From contig JAFEMH010000161.1 of NCBI GenBank assembly GCA_022495995.1, positions 186,001-250,000 on the forward strand: a DNA stretch of 64,000 bases, given 5' to 3'. This document shows positions 1-10,897 of the stretch, piece by piece; position 1 is the stretch's first letter; each line of letters opens with the position of its first letter. The position numbers and the translations under genes were made by a program. This stretch comes from Adenophora triphylla var. japonica (Eukaryota > Streptophyta > Magnoliopsida > Asterales > Campanulaceae). The notes under the pieces are model-generated. The model saw only the letters and a list, made by a program, of their open reading frames with translations, had not been told where the DNA came from and searched no databases.

Positions 1-864
1 TTAATAACGCCCCGCAAGCCAATGTTCTGCCTCACCACCTCCTCATAAGCCCCAATAGAAACCTGTACGTGAAAAAAAAAGGTATGCCAGCCAAAGAACC
101 AAAAGGGACAAAATGGAAGAAACAACGCAACAGAAATGAAATCTATACCGATGTAGCACTCGGGGGAACCCGGTATCGATCAGGGAGCTCCTCCGGCACA
201 TCAATCACACCTGTTCTGATCTCAAAATCCTGATCAACATATGTATAAGTCCGATTCTCAATAACTGGATTGTAGATGCTGCTAGCACAAGGTGGAGGAG
301 TTCTAGGAGCCTCCTTCAATTCTGCCTGCTCATCCGCCTGTTCACCCTGATCCTGATCTCGCGAACCACCAAAGCCCTGTGAAGTGAAATCATCATGAAC
401 CTCGCCCATGTCAATAAGGTCCATGGCATCAATCCCATTTAACAGGTGATCCCTACCCTCTAGTTTATCTGGAGACAACATGTGGTGGGGCGGATCATGT
501 GGGACCCAAGACATCCCATGGGCATTGTGCTGCCTAAATACTCTCTCCCCCAAGTACAAAGCATCACCGCTCAGACCTATCAGCAACCTCCGCTGTGCCG
601 TAGCTTTAAGGGCATCCCTCATCACGTCATTCACAATGTCATTCCAAGGGAAGACGTGATACTCAGTGCGGAACTCTCCACCTAGGATAGTCTTCAGCTG
701 AGAGTACTCAAAAACCATCCGGGTCCTCTTTGAAGGTCTCCTTCGCGCATCAGATGCCCAGCGAAGCATGGCTGGGAAGGTGTTGCTAGGGAGAGTGGTG
801 GTGAAATTGCAGAGACCAAGCACCTCAAAAGCCCATGCCTGAGGACAAGGCAGCATAAAACATA

Positions 865-972
865 CTCCCTCCATCCCAAAATGAATGACCAAAAAAGTTT
901 CAAATTTAAATTTGCTCTTGATTAGGAGTAAACTTGAAGTTTTTTTGGTCATTCATTTTGGGACATAGGTAG
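865..972. mobile_element. Stowaway MITE in PMD intron, copy 1
   Basis: Begins CTCCCTCCATCCCAAAATG and ends with its near inverted complement before TA. About 108 bp, flanked by TA. It sits inside the PMD intron between 1029 and 838, so it does not interrupt coding sequence. Confidence 0.85.
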
Positions 973-1710
973 TAATAATAAACCAGGAGAATGCTAAAAC
1001 TTGAGGGAGAAAAAGGGAAAGGGTGTACCTCTAACACAAACCCAAAGCAGTCAAAGGAGCTTGCCGAGTTCCTGCAACAGTGATCTAAAGCCCGGTACAA
1101 CTCTGCCAAACCAGCTGCACCCCAAGCATAGTCACCCACAACGGAAAGGTCCTCAAGTGCTCCAAGAAGCGGGATCATCGCATTGGTCCCACCGTTGGCA
1201 AAGATTGTCTGAGATAACCCGTACCAAAGAAAGGCTCGAGCCACCTGCTCATTAGTAGCTTCACCTTGGCGATGTCTATCCAACAAATCATCAAATCGCT
1301 TACGAAGACGGCCAACCCGAACACCATACCCCTGCAGTATGTCGTAGATATGAAAGCCCAGCAGCCCATGCTGCCTATCCATGTCACCAATCAAGGTATT
1401 ATCACAACACAAGGGTTTTCCCGCAATCCTCAAACCTGTCAACGCCGTAAAGTCTCCAGAGTCACCGCGCCTCTCCCCAACTGAAATGGAATGAATGAGT
1501 AGTATCCCACCAATACTCTCTCAAAGCCTGAATAATGGCCCCGCTCCTGGCCCCGCTCCTCTGCAACGAGTCATGACCACTCAGTCCATCAAAGAAGATG
1601 TTCAAGCCGGTACGGGTCACTAAATCCTTAGGCACTGTAGGCAAGCTGGTCCACGCAGTGTAGGCCAATTTGCTTGATCCGCGAGAACAATGAATCCTCC
1701 CAACCGGAAA

Positions 1711-2207
1711 CTATATCAAGTCGCATAAAATAAATAAATAAAGTCCTCCGCAATAGTTGAAAACAACTTAAACATAACCTAGCAGTTAAACTAGTACTCT
1801 ATCCCAAAATGAGTGTCCCAACAAAATCAAATTTGCTCTTAAGTATATGATATTAATGATCCACGAATGCTCCAATAGCACAGTTAACTATATTATGGTG
1901 CATTGTATGAATGAAAGAATTAACCTTGTGTCTACGTTAGAGAAAATAAAGCACGATAGATACTATCAGTCACGAGGGTACAGAATACCACATGCAGACT
2001 CCATAGTCATCAATGCATGCAGTTGACATAAACCCAGTAAGCACAATCGCCAAAGCTTAAATTTCATTGAGCAGTAGGCTGATTAAAGTTAAGATAAAAG
2101 TGTAGCACTTAAAAATTTCGAAAGACACTTGACCAATTGTAACAAAATGTAACCATCAGTTAGTGTTAGACAAAATCTTATAATAAGCACAAAATAAGAA
2201 AAGAATT
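1711..2207. other. Intron DNA with a Stowaway remnant
   Basis: Part of the long first intron of the fusion gene. At about 1793-1845 there is one end of a Stowaway-like element (TACTCTATCCCAAAATGAG) without a matching partner. I see no gene here. The copy-2 counterpart is 29277-29773. Confidence 0.5.
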
Positions 2208-2327
2208 ACAATATATATATTGAAATACACATTACAACAAAAAATTAAACGAGGAGAAACCGTAGGAACAATATATATATTGAAATACACATTACAACAA
2301 AAAATTAAACGAGGAGAAACCGTAGGA
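2208..2327. repeat. Exact 60-bp tandem repeat, two units
   Basis: Two adjacent identical 60-bp units, each starting ACAATATATATATTGAAA and ending CGTAGGA. A short minus-strand open frame of unknown identity (from about 2549) runs through them. Confidence 0.95.
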
Positions 2328-2583
2328 GAAAAATCGTTTGATGATCTTCTTGATGTTATCCGAGTCGTGCGTGACACACTCTCCTAAAGACAAATTCGCC
2401 CCCTCACCGAGTTGTGCTTGAGATTGAACGGGACGATTGCCTCCCAGGATGAAACGGATTGACCGGACGGTGGTTGCACAATAGTACCTCCGGCGAACTG
2501 AAGTTAGATGCTGGGACAATATCACCACTGATGTAATGCAAGAGGCCAAAGAAAAGACTACTCAATATGCTGCTAAATGGAGT

Positions 2584-3231
2584 GTTGAGATTATGGAAAT
2601 CAGTGTGTCTTGTGTTTGTTGTTCTTCCCTTTGTATAGTAGCCAAGGAAATCAAAACTGCTAGAAAATTAAAATCCTTTTTAATTTCCTTAATCACTGTA
2701 TTTATTGCGGCAGTTACCAGGCTGTTGAAATCATCAGTGGCGCTGCTGGTGCCCAGGTGCTGCCGGTGCCCACGCTACTGGTCCTCGGGCACTGCTGGTG
2801 GTGCCCACGATGCTGGTCCTCAGACACTGCTGGTGTCCAGGCTCTGCTGGTGTCCACGCACTGCTGGTGTCCAGTTACAATGGGTCAAGTTAAAAAAGAA
2901 TGTAGAAAGTGGGCTAGCGCGAGTAGGCCACTTTGGAGCTATATTGCCTCTATGCTCCACAATCTTACTCCCTACTAAAGTGTAGGAGTATATACACTGA
3001 TATCATTTTACATTCCTTTCCAATGTGGGATAACCACATTTCCCACTTTCAACCCATTTACTTTGAGCCTTAATATCTCATTCATCCCTCAACCATTTTG
3101 GACAAATGAGTATATGATTTCAACGTTCTCATGGAGTAGAACACAACCCAACAATCAATTTGGTCATTTAACAAATAACTCATTTAGGAAATAATACATT
3201 ATTTCCTTCAAACACACATATTTTTCCAACA
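2584..3231 (-). mobile_element. Copia-type LTR, probably a 3' LTR
   Basis: Read on the minus strand it starts TGTTGGAAAAATATG directly after a purine tract (GTGGGGGAT, 3240-3232), the usual polypurine tract and 3' LTR arrangement of plant Ty1/copia elements. It ends TCTCAACA, so TGTTG and CAACA form short inverted ends. It includes the stretch AATGTGGGATAACCAC common in such LTRs. A GC-rich run of degenerate GGTGCC/GGTCC repeats lies at 2735-2880. The left boundary is inferred from the terminal repeat only. Confidence 0.55.
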
Positions 3232-4946
3232 ATCCCCCACATGAAGGAAATAATGAGGAAATGGTGATAAAGTCCGGCAGACGAAAACTTGCATACGAAG
3301 ATGTGGGAATGCCCATTGAATCTTCGCTCGTACAAGCATATTTACTCTACTCGCAAATTGATAGACGCAATGTCCTTGAATCGTTATGTTTTTTGTGTAG
3401 CCGGTCATATGCTTGACACAAGTAACGTCCTAACATACTTCAATTCTCATAGCTATGTTCAATCATGGCCCTGAACATATGCCTGGTTCTGCGAGAGGGT
3501 CTAAGAATTGAGCATCAACACAATTCTCCTCGAAGTGGCCCCACTTCTCTCTCACATAGGTGATTTCTTAAAGGTAACCCGTATTACCCCGCTCGAATTT
3601 TCGACGCGTAAGAATCGTTAAAAGACATAGGCTTATCCTTGTCCTTTCGGGATGTCACCAATAGGAATAGACTTAGGGTTAATTCCCTCACAGTGACGCT
3701 ACAAGTCTTTTAACAGTCAGGTGGTCCCATTGAATCTAGTTCTTGGGATCTCCAGTCATCTAGATTGGATTTTCCGCTGTGTTTAACTTTTAAGAGGCTT
3801 AAGTCTCATTCCCCTCCGAATTTACAACTAACTCTCAATTTAACCCTTTGGTTAACGGATCCGTTTATCATTTGACCTCACATAGTCAAATTAATTGAAA
3901 GTAGTTCTCTAATGGTATTATGTCTTAGACATATATGTCTAGACTACCATTACACATATTGCTATATGTCTTTTCAATCATAAATTGACTTTAGCAATAT
4001 ACCATCTTGCTAATACAAGCTTTATCCATTTAATAAGTGTTAACTCAAATTCATTTAAATCCTAGCTTTTCCATATTGATCATTTCAAAAATTCCAAGAA
4101 TATCCATCTAATGACTTGTTCAACAATGAGTCCATTAGTTTTTCTTGAATTTGAATCAACAGATCAAATTGACTAGAATTTTCCTTAGTTAACATATTGT
4201 TTTTGGATTTAATTAACAAAGAGATGTAGTCACTCTTGTTTAAATCCACACAATCAAACCTTTGATGTCCTCTTTGTACTTGTCTCAAGTCATACAATGA
4301 CTTTAGCCCTTTTGACACCATTGCAAGTACAATAACATTACATACTTCTAAAGTAGAAAATAGAAAACAAAGGGGAAATCAAATAGTGAAAATGACGAGT
4401 ATAGTCTAACAAAGCTCTTATAACTTGCAACAAGTACTCATGGTCTCCTGCTAGTTATGAATCACAGTTAACATAAATCCAGTTTGCACAGTGTAAATTT
4501 GATGAAAAATCCATTACCAAAGGTCAAATCCCAACGCAATCACAGCATCTAATGTATTTACAGATGTCAAAACTGCAACACGCTTGGCCATTCAGAAACA
4601 AAATGTAACCATTTGTATGTATCAAGCAACAGTACATATTAAGGAGAAAGTTATAAAAAGAATCCTTCAAAAATTAAATCCATTGCTTAAATTTCTAACT
4701 TTTTGTCTCATCTCAACAGATGCACCCAAGTGCACTTAGATAATAATGTAATACACACCAGTACCTCCAGCTTATTCATTGCAAACAACTTGTTCAACGG
4801 AGTTATTCCCAACCAACTCTACTTTAGTAGTTTCAACATCATGGCTAGAGCAATCAATTTAATTTACATTCTTCTAAAGGAGAAATAGAAAAAAAACAAC
4901 TCAAATTGGATCAAGTTGTGTAAACTGATCAATATGATCTAACATA
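3232..4946 (-). other. Probable retroelement internal remnant and intron DNA
   Basis: The part next to the LTR (about 3232-4100) begins with the polypurine tract and should be the internal 3' region of the same element, but no reverse transcriptase, integrase or gag reading frame is visible. From about 4100 to 4946 I see only AT-rich intron DNA with short chance frames. The copy-2 counterpart is 30802-32514. Confidence 0.4.
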
Positions 4947-5048
4947 CTCCCTCTGTCCCAACATGAATGTCCAAAAAAATCTCAAATTTGCTCTTGATCA
5001 AGAACAAATTTGATATTTTTTTTGACATTCATTTTGGGACGGATGGAG
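4947..5048. mobile_element. Stowaway MITE
   Basis: About 102 bp, starting CTCCCTCTGTCCCAACATG and ending GGGACGGATGGAG, flanked by TA on both sides. Most of it is one inverted repeat around TTGATCAAGAACAAA. It sits in the first intron of the fusion gene. Confidence 0.9.
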
Positions 5049-5630
5049 TAACTATTATAACTTGTCAGGGGAGTCGCTAGTTATGGCAGAGTTAGATCAA
5101 TCAAGCTGACACACACCAACCAAGCTATGGCACCTAATGCTAAGGCTTTTATATCCCTTTACTTTCCAAGTACTTTTAGTAATACTCCTTTTAAGAAAAG
5201 TGGGATCATTTGGGACTTCCATTTCAAAGGCATTATTAAATGTGAACACTTCGTTATCTGGCTATTCTCGTAGTCACTTCATAAAAAGGGAATATGGGGA
5301 TTACTCAAGCAAGATCTTTCTAATGTCTACAGTGTTTGAAAAGAAGGTCCAGACTACCAAGTCTTCATAGAGTCAACCACAAATTCTGCCAGAAATGTTT
5401 AAGGGTCTCATTTGCTTATGGAATACCAATGTTTAGACATTTATTTTTATTTTGGGATGGAGGGAGTACATGCTAAGCATAGTTAAAGTTGGTCATGGAA
5501 CAAGAAATATGCTTAAAATTTAGCTAACAAACATCTGTCTAAACATTTTACCCGGGGAACGAATCCATTCAAAACACATGTCAAAACAAGTACAAACATA
5601 ATTCAAGGGGTCAAGGAGCAAATCTATTAC

Positions 5631-5762
5631 CTGGAGTCCGGCTCGAGAAGACCTGGAAACTGGCCTCTTCTTATCCTTATCCTTATCCTTGTTAGCAGAA
5701 GCTGCTGCTGCAGCCGCAGTAGTCTTTGCAGCTAAAAGCCCCTTGCCTCCCTTTCCTGCCAT
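5631..5762 (-). CDS. H2A.Z-type first coding exon, copy 1
   Basis: Encodes the same 44-residue tail as 33330-33199, starting MAGKGGKGLLAAKTT and ending SRSSRAGLQ at donor CAG|GTAATA. The leader intron runs 6037-5771 (GTACCT...AACAG), with a CT-rich 5' leader exon upstream ending at 6038. The Lys-rich stretch KDKDKDKKRP could act as a nuclear signal. Confidence 0.9.
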
Positions 5763-6038
5763 TTTCGAGCCTGTTCGTAAAAATCCATAAAACCATTGAA
5801 AATACCAAAAATACCTTGAAATCTTCACCAAATAAACAAAATTAAAGCTGTTAACTAGGAAACCCAGGACCAAGAAAAATCAGAAAACAAAGAACAACTC
5901 AGATCTGTACATGATTGACTCCGGGGAAGAAGTCAATCGAGAGCACAGTTCAACAAATTGAACACCATAGAACAAATCAACAAAAGGGAAATCAGATCTA
6001 TACAAAATAAGATCGAAAGGGATAAAGAGAGAGGTACC

Positions 6039-6240
6039 TGAGTAAAGATTTGGAAGCGAGAGGGATGAAATTGAAAGAGAGGTAGGGGAAGGGGTGAAAG
6101 AGAAAGCAGAAGAGGAAATCGTAGGTATGACGATATATGTAATGGCGGTTCGATTTTTGGTGGGAAAACAGATTTTGGTGTTTCGAAATTTCCCCCTTCT
6201 TGTCCAAAATTGGCCTTTGAATCTCCCAAATTTTTTTTAT
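6039..6240 (-). promoter_or_regulatory. Leader exon and promoter side of the H2A.Z-derived gene
   Basis: Read on the minus strand this is a pyrimidine-rich leader ending at donor CTCAG|GTACCT, typical of a plant 5' UTR with a leader intron. A weak TATA-like stretch (TACATATATCG) lies near 6135-6145. The same block is at 33608-33808 in copy 2, and a diverged version sits upstream of the older remnant near 10290-10440, so promoter and histone exon were duplicated together. The exact transcription start cannot be placed. Confidence 0.45.
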
Positions 6241-6351
6241 GTACCCCTGCACCAGATTTTTTGACTTCTCGACTACAGATGGGATACGGTTAAATACATG
6301 GAACAATAAATACAGAAAATCAACAAAATTATCAAAATATCCATTTATATA

Positions 6352-6635
6352 CTCTCTCCGTCCCGCTAATATTAGCACAAACACTGTTTGCGCGGGAATT
6401 AAGGAATATGATATTTTAATAAAATGTTGTGAGTGTAAAAGAATGAGTGGAGAGAGAATGAGTGGAGGGTGTAATAAATTATAATGGTGTTGTGAGTATT
6501 AAAATAATGTAGGAGAGAGAATGAGTGGGGTTGGGTGAATATTTTATTAATATAAAGTTTCCTTTTTGGGAGTGTGCGGATATTAGCGGGACGCCCAAAA
6601 AGAAAAGTGTGCTAATATTAGCGGGACGGAGGGAG
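6352..6635. mobile_element. Stowaway-like MITE beside the H2A.Z-type promoter
   Basis: 284 bp between TA dinucleotides. The long terminal inverted repeats begin CTCTCCGTCCCGCTAATATT, and the centre is rich in GAGAGAATGAGTGG motifs. It lies just upstream (minus-strand sense) of the fusion-gene promoter. Confidence 0.9.
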
Positions 6636-7978
6636 TAATTTTTTCCCAATTCCTCGTCCAGATTCACGCCCAAGTTGCCAGATTTTGCTTTCTTCTTCGA
6701 CTAATCCCAGCCGTCGGATCCAACTTCCTCCCCTCGCCGGATCTGTCTTCGCCTCCGGCAAGTCTCACTCACCGTTGTTTTCTTCTCAGATGAGTCATCG
6801 GTCACCGTCGACGACGGTTCAAACAAACTTATAATGTCTGTGTTTTTTCTACTAGTAAACTGTAAGTTTAGATTTGATTATTTTTCTTGAACCAAATATG
6901 TATTTGAAATCAGATCTGAGACCTCCTTTATCAACAACCCAATCCAATCCAATTCAACAATATAATATTATTTCTCTCTCTTCCACATATATCATTTACA
7001 ATCCAAACCAATCTTCTTCATTTTTTAACTTTATTCACAATCCAATCCAACCAACCAACCCAATTCAAATATCAATTATTCTTTATTTTTATTACATATA
7101 TTATTAACCTCATTTTTCTTATTTTTTGTCTTGTAATAAATTTATAAAATATTTTATATTACTAAATTTATATATTTATTATACAAAAATACGATATATA
7201 AAAAATATAAAAATGAAGTTACATTTGAAATTCAAATTCACTTTTTATAAATACATCACAAAAATAAAATTAAAATACATAAATTGAAATTTCATATTTA
7301 ATTATTATTACAATCCACCAACCAATGGTTGGTGGACATGTGACAAGAATTGGATCACAATCTTGGATTGGACCACCAATCCGGATCACCAAGTTGAACA
7401 ATCTGCATTTCATTTTATTTTTTATTTTTTTTCCAAAAGCCTTGTCGTTTTCCTACGATCTAGGTAGGAGGTCACCAATAAACAAGGTCTGATTTCACAT
7501 AATAGATTTCAGAATATAAAGCCTTCACAATGATTATGATCCTCAAAAGAATATCCAGTACCCATTCTTTAATTAAGTTTTGATTGGGGATGTTTGGCTG
7601 TGAACTTTAAGTAATCTCATTGTGTGCTGAGATAATCTACTCCATCCATGAAATGTAGTAGCTAAAGCAATGATGTTTGGTGGTGATTGTGGCGGCTGTA
7701 ATGGTGTTGTGTTTAGTGTGGTGGTGGTGATAGTGAGATGACGGTGTGGTGGTGGAGGTGGCGGCTGTAAGCCTGTAATTAGAGCTGCAAACGGGCAAGG
7801 GCAGAGTTGGAATTTTTCGTTCCCTGTATTTAGTATTTACCCTACAAATGATATGCCTATGGTTTCAAACTTTCAATCTTTGGCAAAATTCCATTTTATT
7901 TTTATTTTTTTCATAAACCAAATTCCATTTTAAACTATTATGTCTCAGCGATTGAATAGCCTAAAACAGAGAAACAAA
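6636..7978. other. AT-rich intergenic DNA without a gene
   Basis: Contains a CT/GC-richer patch at 6700-6800, runs of CCAATCC-like motifs, a perfect 21-nt palindrome CCACCAACCA-A-TGGTTGGTGG near 7316-7336, and a GGTGGTGG low-complexity stretch at 7675-7775. I recognise no coding region. Copy 2 holds the same at 34205-35549. Confidence 0.5.
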
Positions 7979-8132
7979 CACGTAAACTAAGCGGGCACTT
8001 CTTCGGCGTGAGAGTAAGTATTTGATTTGTGAGAGAGATAAATCAATTGACAAGAGTTTAGAGTCAAAAGATAATGTACCCAATAATGTAAATTATGACT
8101 TGTATTTATAGGTATAACAATGTATAATCCAT
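7979..8132 (-). mobile_element. Antisense LTR fragment
   Basis: The reverse complement matches the LTR-like block at about 21020-21190: CGGCGTGAGAGTAAGTATTT, the ATCAATTGAC...AGTTTAGAGTCAAA stretch and the TATTTATAGG box all recur. Only part of the LTR is present. Confidence 0.6.
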
Positions 8133-8189
8133 GTTGAATTGGATTGCTAAGAGGGAGGGGGTGAGGGTGAGGGTTGAGAATTGTATAAT

Positions 8190-8844
8190 GATGATGATAA
8201 TGATTCAAATTATGAAGAAAATATTGGGTCGCTTCTAAATGAAGATCGTGACGATGAATATGATGATTGCAGTAGTCCTATTGATGATAGCGATAATGAG
8301 GGTGGTGTTGGGGTGAGGGAAGATTTGGGAATACATCTGGTTGCTTACGAAGAACCATAACATCATGTGTACGAGAGAACAGATTATCAATTTTATCGTG
8401 ATATTTGGGAAGGATCAGAGATTTATGATAATAATCAATATAACTTTGCTGATTGGGATGCAGAACATAATGAAATTGCCAAAGGTATTCGCTTTTCAAA
8501 GAAGACAGAGGTGCAACATAAAATAAAGATGTTTCATATTAAAAAAATCAGCGCTTCAAGGTAAAACGAAGCACAACTCGAAAGTGGACTATTGAGTGTT
8601 TGGTGAAAGATTTTCCGTGCAATTTTTATGTGAATATGAGTTTGAAGAATGTTGGGTATTGGGAAATTACCAAATATAAGGGTTCTCATTCTTGCTTGGG
8701 AACAGAAATTAGCGAAGATCATCAAAACCTAGATGCTAAGTTCATAGGGCAAGAAGTTTTGGAACTTGTTAAGGTCGATCCCGAGTTGAAGATTGCAGTT
8801 GTGAAGGCGACCATAAAAAATGCCCATGGGAAGGATGTTTCATA
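8190..8844 (+). pseudogene. MULE (MuDR-type) transposase N-terminal relic
   Basis: Frame 1 from 8190 reads an acidic stretch (DDDNDSNYEENIGSLLNEDRD), is stopped by TAA at 8358, then reopens: GIRFSKKTEVQHKIKMFHIK is the N-terminal region of MuDR-family transposases. Near 8550 the frame shifts, and WTIECLVKDFPCNFYV followed by SHSCLGTEISEDHQNLD gives the Cys/His module (C-x-x-C plus H-C) that precedes the MULE catalytic domain. Similarity ends with KDVSYHRW at about 8844, where antisense PMD sequence begins. The catalytic domain is missing, and stop plus frameshift make it non-functional. Confidence 0.8.
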
Positions 8845-9936
8845 CCACCGTTGGCAAAGATTGTCTGAGATAGCCCGTACCAAAGAAAGGCTCGAGCCAT
8901 CTGCTCATTAGTAGCTTCATCTTGGCGATGTCTATCCAACAAATCATCAAATCGCTTACGAAGATGGCCAACTGGAACACCATACCCTCGCAGTATGTCG
9001 TAGATATGAAAGCCCAGCAGCCCATGCTGCCTATCAATGTCACCAGTCCAGCAGCCCATGCTGCCTATCACAACACAAGGGTTTTCCCCCAAACCTCAAA
9101 CCTGTCAACGCCGTAAAGTCTCCGGGAGTCACTGTCAGCTCTCCCCAGCTGAAATGGAATGAATGAGTGGTATCCCACCAATACTCTCTCAAAGCCTGAA
9201 TGATGGCCCCGCTCCTCTGCAACGAGTCATGACCACTCAGTCCATCAAAGAAGATGTTCAAGCCAATACGGGTCGCTAAATCCTTAGGCACTGTAGGCAA
9301 GCTGGTCCACGCAGTGTAGGCCAATTTGCTTGAGCCGCGAGAACGTTGAGCCTTTGGAGGAAGCTGCACAAGTAAACACATCAGAGGCACGTTACTACTC
9401 ATGTCAAATCAAGATTGTTCTCATGTCCAAAAGTACTTGAAAAGAAGATCCAAACTACCAAGCCTCCACAGTCTACCACAAATTCTACTGGAGGTGTTCA
9501 AAGATATCATTCGTTTATGGAACACCATCTGTCAGACAACATGGTACTCTAACAATTACGGTAGATAATTTCTTTGTTTGTCAGTGAACCCTTTTCAATG
9601 AACCCTAAAGTATTGCATGCTACACCCATAGTTGACAGTTGGTCGGGAAAGGACAAAAAATATCCTTACAATTTAGATAAAGCACAATGGTTTCGACATT
9701 ATCCAGGTATAGAAAACTCTCCCACTGTTTTTTCTTTTTGGTTCACCATCCATAAGCACACATAGCATGAATTAGTCACAGAACAAATTGATTCATAACA
9801 GAAGTCAAAACAATTACGCACACAACTTCAGGGAGACAGGTAACAAATCGATTACCTGGAGAGCGGCTCGAGAAGCCCAGGAATCTGGCATGTTGTTATC
9901 CTTATCCTTGTTGGCAGCGGCTGCCTTTCCTGCCAT
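8845..9936 (-). pseudogene. Older, truncated H2A.Z-like::PMD fusion (B copy)
   Basis: Exon 1 is 9936-9856, 27 codons: MAGKAAAANKDKDNN... ending SRAALQ at donor CAG|GTAATC, a diverged H2A.Z tail. The acceptor TTGTGCAG at 9364 opens a phase-0 exon reading LPPKAQRSRGSSK and then the PMD (LAYTAWTSLPTVPKDL). The frame breaks near 9050-9090, and the PMD ends abruptly at 8845 against the MULE relic; the later PMD exons are absent. Intron DNA at 9428-9537 matches 5330-5440 of the main fusion, so both come from one earlier local duplication. A patch at 9045-9066 repeats CCAGCAGCCCATGCTGCC. Confidence 0.75.
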
Positions 9937-10598
9937 TTTCACACCTGCACACACACACACAAAAAAAAAAAGGTTATCAATTGCCCATTGGAAATGTTAA
10001 AACTACCTTGAAATTTCCTCCGAACAAAACAAAATCACAGGATTAATAATGTAAGAAGTTTCAAGTATTCTTGAAGAATTATTCAGTAAACTTGAATGCT
10101 GTAATATAGTTCAATCGCGTAATCAAAGGACTACAAGACCCTCCATCTCTATTAGGCATTTTATCGAACACCTCTCGTGCATCAATCAAACAGCCACACT
10201 TGCCGTAAATTTTAGATGCCCTGTTGAGCAAAAACACTGGGCAAGTTGGAGAGAAGATGTGAGGTGAGGTGAGATTCGATTCGAGCTTCGGGCTTCAACA
10301 ATCAACAATGGCTAAAATTTGGAAGCGGGAGATGAACAAATTGAGAGAGAGAGAGAGATAGGCACAGAAATTTTGAGATGCCTGAAAATGGAGGTTTGAT
10401 TTTGCTGGGAAAACAGATTTTCGTGTTTTGAAATATTCCCTCTTTTTTAGTGTAAGATTCAACTAAATTCTGCAAAAAAAAAAAAAAAATTTTTTTTTTT
10501 TTTTTGCATTTTAGTTGTTGCTATTAATATGCATTCAAACAATTACTACTGTTATTAATATTGGTAAAAAAAAACTACTCCGTTCATTCTATATAATA
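9937..10598 (-). other. Promoter/leader region of the B copy
   Basis: Minus strand: acceptor GTGTGTGCAG|GTGTGAAA lies just before the ATG, parallel to the leader intron of the main fusion. The block 10290-10440 aligns with 6040-6200 (GGAAAACAGATTTT, leader CT-richness). An A-run followed by a T-run at 10473-10505 makes a simple hairpin. No further gene is seen. Confidence 0.5.
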
Positions 10599-10897
10599 CT
10601 CCCTCCGCCCCAGAAAATGCTTCACCATTTTAGGTTTGGCACGCAAATTAAGGAAATAGGTGGGAAGAAAAAATGTTGTGAGTGTAATTTAAAAATAGGA
10701 GAGAGAATTAGTGGAGAAAATAGTAAATTTAAAAAGTGTTGTGAGTGTAATAGTGAATTAGGAAAGAGAATGAATGGAGGAAATAGTTAGTGGGTATAAT
10801 AGAATATTAATAAAACTTTTCCATTTTAGGAAAGGTGAAGCTTCAAACGGGACGCCATTTTGGGTAAAGGGTGAAGCATTTTCTGTGACGGAGGGAG
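10599..10897. mobile_element. Stowaway-like MITE
   Basis: 299 bp between TA dinucleotides. Starts CTCCCTCCGCCCCAGAAAAT and ends with the inverted complement (CTGTGACGGAGGGAG). The inner part carries repeated GTTGTGAGTGTAAT and GAGAGAAT motifs. Confidence 0.9.

Larger units (their letters stand above)
1..5762 (-). pseudogene. H2A.Z-tail::PMD fusion gene, frameshifted copy 1
   Basis: Same four-exon layout as copy 2: exon 1 5762-5631, exon 2 1710-1029, exon 3 838-149, and exon 4 from 62 leftward, leaving the window before its stop. Exon 2 also begins FPVGRIH after TAG. Around 1451-1465 this copy is 2 nt shorter than copy 2, with several neighbouring substitutions. The frame breaks right after HFSWGE and ends at a stop, so the protein would be cut within the PMD. 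The rest of the coding sequence stays open. Either this is a recent inactivating change or the assembly is wrong at this spot. Confidence 0.65.

Noticed and set aside
2292..2549. Minus-strand frame (GGNRPVQSQAQLGEG..., GECVTHDSDNIKKIIKR) considered as an extra exon of the fusion
   Set aside because: No recognised family, no needed role once exon 1 and FPVGRIH join directly, and its end runs into the 60-bp repeat. It may be a relic of an unknown gene.
4703..4888. Short plus-strand frame with an LRR-like stretch (ANNLFNGVIPNQL)
   Set aside because: A single weak match with no flanking repeats, lying inside the intron of the fusion gene. Not enough for an LRR gene.
9574..9765. 63-codon plus-strand frame (DSWSGKDKKYPYNLDKAQWF)
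   Set aside because: Lies antisense in the intron of the B copy and has no recognised motif; present in both large copies only because of the duplication.
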